A DNA stretch of 64,000 nt. Source: Undaria pinnatifida. Its lineage: Eukaryota; Sar; Phaeophyceae; Laminariales; Alariaceae. Positions 56,531 through 64,000 of the stretch are shown one piece after another; position 1 is the stretch's first letter; each line of letters starts with the position of its first letter. The DNA lies in contig JABAKD010000013.1 in assembly GCA_012845835.1 (NCBI GenBank), positions 62,001 to 126,000 on the forward strand, read 5' to 3'. The translations under genes and the position numbers were made by a program. A model generated the notes under the pieces. The model worked only from the letters and a program-made list of their open reading frames with translations, ran no database searches and had not been told where the DNA came from.

Positions 56531-56625
56531 TGTAGTAGCTCTCCCCCCCTCCCCACCCCCTCCCCACCCCCTCCCCACCCCCTCCCCACCCCCTCCCTCC
56601 CTCCCTCCCAACCCTCCCCCCGTCG
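56531..56625. repeat. C-rich repeat CCCTCCCCA
   Basis: Near-perfect 10-bp CCCTCCCCAC units are followed by CCCTCCCTCC, then an A/G-rich stretch. Confidence 0.9.
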
Positions 56626-56895
56626 AAAGAAAAAAAGGGGAGTGAGAAAAAAAAGGGAGAGGCACAGACTTCTGGCTGGATTGGCCAACCCAGTGACTAC
56701 CTCAATCTGCTGACGCTCCCAGCAAGAACCCCGACTCGCTCGTGTTCGACTCGGTGTTGCTAACCTACTCGTGAGGCCTGTTCTCAACAGTAAGCGAGGA
56801 AGGGCGCCAGTTTAGCGCTCGTCTAACCCCAACCCCAACCCCCCCCCCCAGACCCCGATAAAGCATGCTTAATGTACTCTTGAAAAAAACATGAT

Positions 56896-58003
56896 ATGCC
56901 GGTCACTGCATGTACGGAGACCGTTACTCCGTCTACCGGCAAATCTATCCACAACGACCCTGAACCAGATGAAAAAGACGAATTGGCAGGAATACGAACA
57001 ATTACAAGAATGCGAAGCGGCACCACAAGAGTTGGGATATCGACCGACAACTCTAGAAGTGCATCCATTGTGGCAGCTGTTGGCCCAAGGATTGCGAAAC
57101 AGACAAACATAGCCCAAGGATTCGGTTTTAAACCCTGATTCAACCAGTTGACCCTGTTGGCCCAAGGATTAAGCAACAGACACGAAGAATGTAGCCCAAG
57201 GTTTAGGTTTGAAACCTTGATTCAACCACTTCACCCCCCACCTTATCCGTTGTCCTGGATTGCCGACTTTCGCCGACTTTTGCCGACATGGGAACGAGAA
57301 TGCAGAGTAGTCTGGGCGAGCAAGATTCAGATTTACGATGGAAGATCGGCAGCAGTGAGAGCAGGACAGCTTACAGAGAGCAGACCATCAAAAAAAGTTC
57401 AATGTTCACTAAAAATACACGGCGAAAATCTTCCCAGAAAGAAAAAACAAAAAAAGAACCATTCGAATCAGCACAAGGGCTATCAATACATATTACAATA
57501 GTTGTCGCACATCCGGCCAACACATCACACACACAGAGTTCGGTTGCCAAACGCCCACCTATAGCGGGGGCAACTCTCCCTGCCAACGTTGAAAAGCCGC
57601 CATATTCTACTTTCCGAAACATTGGACAAACATCTACCTGGCCTCGGAACCACGGACGCGGTAACAGCAAATAGCAACAACGATGCCTTACGCATGATTC
57701 AATCAAACGGCGAAGGCCGTGGTCCTGTGTATCAATGTCGCATCCGCGGCCTATCTAGCGCAAAAACAAACTCATGCGCTTGTTTTCCGGGAGAAGTGTG
57801 CACGAGAGAGACGCCAACTCTGTTTCGGGGGCTTCAGTTGCTATCCGAACACTCTCAAACAAACCCACAGCTAAAGCTGGGCGGACACCATTGCGGAACA
57901 GCCTACACCTGCCGGTACCATACCAGGTACCGAGGCATCGCAATAAGTGCTCTTGGTGAACCACCAAAGGACATACCAAAGGACCTAAAATGCAGCGACA
58001 AAT
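56896..58003 (+). other. ORF cluster of uncertain nature
   Basis: Three plus-strand frames (56,896-57,138, 57,288-57,674, 57,589-58,005) are polar and without obvious shadows of repeats. Examples are DEKDELAGIRTITRMRSG and LGEPPKDIPKDLKCSDK. They overlap in different frames and no splice chain was clear. A ~75-bp duplication (GTTGGCCCAAGGATT at 57,079 and 57,149) lies between them. Coding status is unproven. Confidence 0.2.
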
Positions 58004-58057
58004 GATCCAAAACCAACCACGGTCTTTCGTGGGCATCCTGCCCCTATCCGAGGCCGC

Positions 58058-58083
58058 ACCCTAACCCTAACCCTAACCCTAGG
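58058..58083. repeat. interstitial telomere-like run (CCCTAA)4
   Basis: Four CCCTAA units end CCCTAGG, the same terminal phrase as the run at 33,563-33,599. Confidence 0.92.
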
Positions 58084-58481
58084 TTATTAAAAAAAAATAA
58101 CACTCAACTACACCTAAAACCAAGAACGAAAGCAAGAAGGAAAACGTACCACCAAGATGTACCGGGTGATTCCGCGCATAGGCTGACCACGCAAGGGGCT
58201 GTAAGGGTCACCCACCAGCCGCACACCACAGCTACACGAGCTACCACACATCGCACAGGTCAACGATCTAGGTCATCTAGGCCTCGTAGCTGCCGTTATC
58301 ATACCTTGTGCGCGACCTGTTTAGTACTGGTACAGACCCAACTCAGGACGTATGCGCTACAATAAGTCATGCAGATCATACGACGTCATCTACACCCTGC
58401 AGTTTACACATCAGAAAGGGACCTGTGTGATCTGAATGACAAATCATGACCTGGGATCCGATCTGTTCGATGTGGGGCGAC

Positions 58482-61449
58482 CTACATGACTAACCCCTCG
58501 CCAAAATCCATGGTCAAGCCGGATCCTTTCATCTGCTCGAAGTAGATCTTGTCGAAGGCTTCGGACTCGCGCACCGTGAAGAAGTCCCGCCAGCCTCCTT
58601 TCCCTCCTTTCCGAAAGTGGTTCTCATTTGGCCTGATGTTAGCCTTCGGGTTGTTTCTCATGGCGGAGATGCTCGATCCCTCCAGCGTCTGAAAAAAGTA
58701 ATGAACGCAGCGCGAAAGAAAGCATTAGGTTTTCAAGATGAGCCGCGGCTCAATCTTTGTGGCAAATCAAAGGGGAAAGTTGTCAAAATTAAAATGGCGA
58801 CTAAAGCATCAGGTGAACGTAGCAACGCGACCTGCTAATATGTGCGGCTTGGCAATTTAGCGGTGTTGGAGACTTCAGACGGAAAAAAAGGAAAACACAA
58901 CGGCGATTCCAGCATCACGTTTATCCAAGACGCGCGGGCTGCTGAGATAGTGCAGATTGGCAATTTTGGGACAGTTTTAGAGGGAAAAATTGAACAACAA
59001 AAAATATCATTACAGCATCGGGTAAACGAAGCGGCGGTTCTCATTTGGCCTGATGCAAGCTGTCGGGTCGTGTTCGTGAAGGGGATGATCCCCCCGCCGC
59101 TTCTGAAGCAAACAAATTAGTTTCTCATCCATTAGTCTAATCCATTAGTCTAATCCATTAGTCTAATCCATTATTAATAGTATCCCAAATGGATCGTGAA
59201 TCAAAACATTCAGCTATTGGAATAGAGCCGCGACCAATTTGTTCTTGGGAATTCAAAGGAAAAAAACATTATCAACAAAAATGGCGATTACAGCACGAGG
59301 TACACGAAGCAACGCGGCTACGCTAGTGCGGCTTAGCATTTTTCGGAATTAAAAAGGGAAAATTGACGTACGAATTTGACCATTACAGTATCAGGGAAAC
59401 GAACCAGTGGTTCCCATTTGGCCTGATGTTAGCTGTCGGTTTGTTTCTCATAAAGGAGGTGCTCGACCCCGCCAGGATTTGGAACCGAACAGCGCACACC
59501 GCGTCGCGAGAAAAAACAACTATTTTTAGCATGATATAGGACAGAAAAATGCTTGGAATTAAGGTGGGCTGAAGCTTTCAGCAGCTAAACGGATGGTAAC
59601 TCCTTTAGCTGCTACACACGCATCTCGGGGACAAGTAACTTGGAATTGGTGTACGATACATATTGCAGGAGTAAAAGGGTTACGTAAGGTTTTTTGAAGT
59701 CATATCGAACAAGAAGCAAAGAGCCCGATAGTAGATGACGCATGATCGCCTAAAATGTTCATGAGTGTTCATTTCGTCCACAAGGGTTAGTGCCGCGTCA
59801 ATCATCAATCGTCAATCATCAATCGTCAATCGTCAACCGTCTGCAGGGAAACGTATGTTCCTGTTGGACAAGAAAAATCAGGGCAAATCTGTTTTTGCAT
59901 GTCGAGGTAGGGCCCCTTGTGGCCACTACTTGGCACTTGCCGGACTGTGAATGATTCCGATACACCCAGCGCCACCCCTTGGGGACGCAGACACTGACAC
60001 GACACTGACACGACACTGACAAGACAGTGACAAGGCACTGACAAGACACTGGCAAGTGCCGCAAAAACAAATGACAACTGTGGTCCTCTGTTGCTTGAGT
60101 CGTACAAATAGTAACATGCAGCGCGCGTATTGTGACACCTTGAGTCAGTGTTTGGGTACTTTTGGGTACTCTATCTATGGTAGCCTGTGGTCCATCTACG
60201 GTACCTCGGGTTGCTTTGTATGGCTGAGTCTTCAGCCACGAACTAACGGAGAATCGTAGAATCGCAGAATCGTAGAATCGTCACTGTCTTCCTAACGACT
60301 TTCCTCATTGAGTCCCAAGGAGGCAGGCAGGCAAAATCCAAGGCTTTTTGCGTGTCATTACAGGTCGGGGGGCTTTTACAACCTTAGGGCTAGGGTTAGG
60401 GTTAGGGTCGAATCTGGTCGGGTCAGGAGGTGGTCGAAAATCTCACGGGTCGGGTCAGAAGGTCTTCAAATCTTACCGGTCGGGTTGGGTCACCGTGACC
60501 CCCCCCGCCCCGCCCCGACCCGCCATAGGTGACCCGACCCCACCCGTGAAAAGGCGGGGTAAAATATCAAGCCGCACATCCGGTGCACGTTTTCGGTGTT
60601 GTTTTGCAATTGCGTTGTCGGTAAGCGCAGGAGCCCTCTACAATAAAATTAATGCCAGTCTACCACCAGCGTCGATGTAACTGCCAAACACTCTGATGCA
60701 CATTTGGAGATGTTGATAATGATCGTCTGCGGTACAAAAGGACAACACGTGAACGAATTATTTCGCTTCTACGACAAATTGCAACATCATGGTCAGATAG
60801 TAAAACTGGCTAGAGAAGTTGGCGACCGCCCGGCGGCTATCACTAACGGTCTCAGCATGGAACCGCTGGGAATCACATCCATTCGTCAGTTCCTGTACTC
60901 CGTGAGACATGAGCCGGAGCTAGTTTCATGGCGTCTATGATAGGGTTACATGATAGCTGTTGGTTAGCTGTTGGTTAGGGTCAGGAGAGACAAATCAACG
61001 CATTTGTTTCCTGCATACCATGGTACATCCTATAGGCAAAGCGTTGTGGTTGTTTCAACACCGTGATATCGGCAGTGATATCGGCAGTGATATCGGCAGA
61101 GATATCGGCAGTGATATCGGCAGTGATATCGGCAGTGATATCGGCACCAATCTTGCGGGGACAAAGCACGTCCAACCCAACTTGTGCGGCCTACATTTGG
61201 CAGTTCTAATATGGATAAGCCGTGAACGGAAACTGCAACGGTACCAACGCATTTCTGGCCATCACGCTTCTTGCCTTGGCGAGAATCTCCGGTGTACACT
61301 CAAGGCCCATGAACTCCGCGATCTTCTGAATGTGCTCCTGAGGCTCCGCCAACATGTTTTCGTAGCACAGAAACATCACGTGCTCAGGGTCTGCCTTCGC
61401 CGCCTCCCACCATTCGAGGACATGGTTAAACCACGACCCGTTCTCGCAC
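58482..61449 (-). CDS. sulfotransferase gene (PAPS-dependent, cytosolic type), 3' exons
   Basis: The upstream visible exon begins at 61,449 after TTGCACTTGCAG and reads GSWFNHVLEWWEAA, then EHVMFLCYENMLAEPQEHI and KIAEFMGLECTPEILAKA. These are the middle landmarks of the Sulfotransfer_1 family (GSWFDHV, YEDM, KIAEFLG). It ends near 61,237-61,265 at a GT or GC donor. The last exon (58,622-58,482, 46 residues then TAG) follows an ATGAG acceptor. It reads NHFRKGGKGGWRDFFTV, then FDKIYFEQMKGSG, the C-terminal RKG..GDWK..FT motif. That motif helps bind the sulfate donor PAPS, with Gly replacing the usual Asp. About 20-30 family residues between these exons (SSFEAMK region) were not located, so a small exon may be missed. 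The 5' exons with the P-loop-like PAPS site are not in view. The substrate is unknown. Confidence 0.8.
58617..59480. repeat. ~370-420-bp tandem repeat in the sulfotransferase intron
   Basis: The phrase GGTT(C/C)(T/C)CATTTGGCCTGATG occurs at 58,619, 59,038 and 59,405. Each is followed by related sequence (TGTCGG(G/T)(T/-), then AAAATGGCGA(C/T)TA, ACGAAGCAACGCG, TGCGGCTT). The first copy overlaps the acceptor and the first bases of the terminal sulfotransferase exon. Confidence 0.75.
59117..59173. repeat. 13-bp repeat ATTAGTCTAATCC
   Basis: Four to five near-perfect units are present. Each is itself a small palindrome (ATTAGTCTAAT). Confidence 0.9.
59787..59842. repeat. 7-bp repeat TCAATCG/TCAATCA
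   Basis: About seven units alternate between the two forms. Confidence 0.85.
59980..60056. repeat. 10-bp repeat CACTGACA(C/A)GA
   Basis: About seven units of ACACTGACACG or ACACTGACAAG are present. Confidence 0.85.
60384..60409. repeat. interstitial telomere-like run (TTAGGG)
   Basis: TTAGGGCTAGGGTTAGGGTT is present and lies within the sulfotransferase intron. Confidence 0.9.
61065..61146. repeat. 12-bp repeat GATATCGGCAGT, seven copies
   Basis: Near-perfect units are spaced 12 bases apart just downstream of the sulfotransferase exon on its strand. They keep frames open on both strands without coding value. Confidence 0.95.
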
Positions 61450-61467
61450 CTGCAAGTGCAATTCAAC

Positions 61468-61655
61468 ACCACCACCACCCGCAGCACCAGAACCAGCACC
61501 AGCACCAACACCAGCAACAGTAGCACCAGCAGCACCAGCACCAGCAGGACAAGAAACAGATGGAGCAGCACCAGCATCAGCAGCAGCAGAAGAAGCAGGA
61601 GACGCAGAAAATGCAACAACAGCAGCAGCAGCAACAGCGACAGCAGCGGAATTAA
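61468..61655. repeat. ACC/CAG trinucleotide-type repeat
   Basis: Mixed CACCAG, AACACCAGC and CAGCAG units lie just upstream of the sulfotransferase exon. The Leu/Val-rich minus-strand frame across it is intronic, not part of the protein. Confidence 0.85.
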
Positions 61656-61754
61656 ACCGATAATGGCGCCGCACGCACAAGTTGGTAGAAACGGGAGTAA
61701 GGTTGTGCCTGATTATCCTAGGACACATAACGTTTGCTATACCGTACCGTCAGT

Positions 61755-62122
61755 ATGAACAGAATGAACAGGATGAACAGTACGAACAGCATAAACAATA
61801 TGGATAGTACTAACAGTGTGAACAAAATATGTATAGTATGAACAGTACGAACAGCATGAACAGTACGAACAGTATGAACAGTACGAACAGTACGAACAGT
61901 ATGAACAGTATGAACAGTATGAACAGTCAAACAGCATGAACAGTACGAACAGTATGAACAGTATGAACAGCATGAACAGTACGAACAGCATGAACAGTAT
62001 GTAACAGTATGAACAGTATGAACAGTATGAACAGTCAAACAGCATGAACAGTACGAACAGTATGAACAGAAGTACGAACAGTATGAACAGTATGAACAGT
62101 ATGAACAGAATGAACATCATGA
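61755..62122. repeat. 9-bp minisatellite AACAGTATG, ~38 copies
   Basis: Units are AACAGTATG, AACAGTACG and AACAGCATG, with occasional AACAGTCAA. All share the 9-bp register. Confidence 0.95.
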
Positions 62123-62539
62123 ACCGAATGAACGACCTGCGGCAATGGATGATCACCCGTCTACCTGGTGCAACCGCACCCGCGTTTGTGGGGACAAAGC
62201 ACTTGGATTACACTATACTAGAGTAGACTAGACTGACATCGCTGGACAAAACCACTTGGGATTAGACTAGACTAGACTGACATCGCTTTCGCGGTTTATA
62301 CACGGTTTATAATTAAAAGCCACTGCAGCTTTCTCCACAGTCGAACAAATACCGCGCGCCAGAAAACCAAAAAATTGCTACACACGGGCCGAGACGGCGG
62401 ACACGACCTGTGTAGACACTACAAAAAAAAACACGAGGCGCGCCCATCTTGACAACTGTAGAGCTACAAAACATAACTTGCAAAAACTCCAACTGTGTGT
62501 CAGAGCGTTAAACTCAGCGGTGAGGCAGGCGCGACGAGC

Positions 62540-63170
62540 GGACTGGCGACTACAGGACAGGGCACCCAACAAGAAATGGAACAGCCGAGCCAAGCTTGGT
62601 TTCTTATTTGGGAGGAGGTCGCGTTCTACTTGAAAAGACAATATAGCCGCCACCCCCATTTGTTTAATTCCTGTAAATATCAGCCTGCCTTTTGACATGA
62701 CCCTTCTTCTTAGTACGAGTAAGAAGTGAGCGCCCTGTACTACTGTACTCGCCTTCCCTTGACGGAAGACGAAACGGTTAACCGTGCCCGAGAACCACAG
62801 TACAGGGCACCTCACAAGAAACAGAAACAACAACCCAGGCATGGGCTCATATTTTGGAGAGGGTGCGTTTGACACATATTTCAGTATCACGGCTCCCGGG
62901 TACCTCAAATATCCTGTAAATACCAACCTGCCTTTCTGTTCCACCGTGTTTGTTATCAGAGCATTGGGCATTGGGTATCATGTACTGTACTCGCTGGCCT
63001 TTCACGAAACAGAAAAACCATGTATGAGCACTACAATGCAAAAAAAGACAGAAATTCCACGATCCAAGGCAGGCGTCCTCACTTGTATTCAGGAGAGGAA
63101 GCGTTCTACACCTACTCCGCAATAACGGCATCCGCATTTCTTATCTTCCAGCAAACAGCCCGTCATTTTC
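62540..63170. repeat. degenerate tandem repeat of ~240 bp
   Basis: Three diverged units share GTACTGTACTCGC(C/T), (A/C)ACAAGAAA(T/C)(G/A)GAA, (G/T)GGA(G/-)AG(G/-)(A/-)(G/A)G(T/C)GCGTT(C/T) and a CCTGTAAATA(T/C)CA(G/A)CCTGCCTT phrase at 62,671 and 62,914. Confidence 0.6.
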
Positions 63171-64000
63171 AAGGCTGTGTATCAGTACCGATGTGTTTCG
63201 ATATATCGGACGATCCGATATATATATATTATATCGGGAAGTCGAGCCGACATTTTTGCCGATATTTTAGCGTATGGTTTTTTAACAGAGTAGGAAGGCA
63301 TACGTTCCAGGGAAATAGGGGAAATACACCTCGTTTCAACGACCCACATCACACACAACGTCCTGCAACAGCATTAGAAGCAGCCAACACTCACACGCAC
63401 GTCAGTAGCACCCAACAAGCACACGTACGTCAGTAGCACCCAACAAGCACACGCCGAGGGGTCAGCGGACCAGCATGGGGGGTCCTCTGTGTCGGGGAAT
63501 GAAAACCACACACTAGCACCCAGCCAAGCGCTTGCACAAAAAAACGCAAGTATACGTAGACAGGCAGAGAAAAAAAAAGCGTGTACCTCCGTAGCGCATG
63601 GGATGTGACAGAGAAGTGGAGGACGTCTGCCCGCAAACATGAGGGCGTCGGCACGGATTTCGAAGGAACGCAGTGAAGAGTTGAAAAATTAGCGCAAAAA
63701 TAGTACCTGCTACATGCAATCGGCAAAACGACGGTGCTTGTAGGTGCTTTTCTTTCCTCTAACTCTTGAGCTACTTGTTTGCTGTTGTTCAAATGGGTTA
63801 GCTTGGTTGGCCAGCAAATTTAGTAGGTGCAATTGAAGCGCTTGCATGCTTGCATGTTGGTTGCCACATGCCGGCTATGCGGCTATGATGCTCTTTTTTT
63901 TTTCGTTTTCTACATCGTTTTTGGAACATTTAGCAGGATTACGTTGTAGCCTCTGTGCTGGCCGGTGGCGATTTCCATTTAGTTTATCTGCATGGCAATA
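63171..64000. other. no supported gene
   Basis: Short frames only. A duplicated 28-bp phrase (CACACGTACGTCAGTAGCAC-like) lies at 63,390-63,455. The missing 5' part of the sulfotransferase was not found here. Confidence 0.4.

Noticed and set aside
61206-61634. Leu/Val-rich N-terminal extension to the sulfotransferase frame
   Set aside because: It comes from an ACC/CAG repeat upstream of a clear acceptor (CTTGCAG), so it is intron, not a signal peptide or membrane segment.
61065-62122. CRISPR-like regular arrays
   Set aside because: Units of 9 and 12 bp are contiguous without unique spacers and the context is eukaryotic. They are minisatellites.

Overview
The window is eukaryotic nuclear DNA dominated by decayed transposable elements and tandem repeats, with a few intron-split host gene pieces. 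Introns with GT...AG ends, an intron-split sulfotransferase, Helitron, Ty3/gypsy, Ty1/copia and LINE remnants, a tRNA-derived SINE and scattered CCCTAA/TTAGGG runs all point to a complex, repeat-rich eukaryote. A photosynthetic stramenopile such as a brown alga would fit, but that is inference and no marker gene here settles it.

Layout. 1-0.85 kb: nothing recognised. 1.15-5.65 kb (-): degenerate Helitron Rep/helicase, interrupted at 3.34-3.91 kb by a dispersed repeat. 5.98-6.88 kb (-): a three-exon unknown host gene. 6.9-18.4 kb: an old tandem array of roughly 455-bp units. A complete but dead Ty3/gypsy element (7,259-16,038, -) sits in it with a 6-bp target duplication, and an inverted-repeat insertion sits at 17.25-17.69 kb. 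18,920-26,154 (+): Ty1/copia element 1 with a 5-bp target duplication. 26-37 kb: SINE copy 1, LINE fragments, telomere-like runs, a poly-G tract and several satellites. 37,681-45,546 (+): Ty1/copia element 2. 45.6-58 kb: minisatellites, isolated putative exons and SINE copy 2. 58.48-61.45 kb (-): the last exons of a sulfotransferase gene whose introns are filled with tandem repeats. Its 5' part, including the PAPS-binding exon, is not visible and probably lies beyond base 64,000.

Most notable. The two diverged copia copies share the same unusual coding layout: gag-protease in one frame, integrase in the -1 frame, then an in-frame UAG followed by CAA exactly between integrase and reverse transcriptase. 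This suggests recoding, although both copies are broken elsewhere. Other points are a tRNA-derived SINE family with A and B boxes and a poly-A tail, a six-copy dispersed family sharing a short core, and strong enrichment of the near-palindrome TACC(A/T)GGTA. No autonomous element in the window appears able to move today, because every reverse transcriptase and helicase shows catalytic changes, stops or frameshifts.
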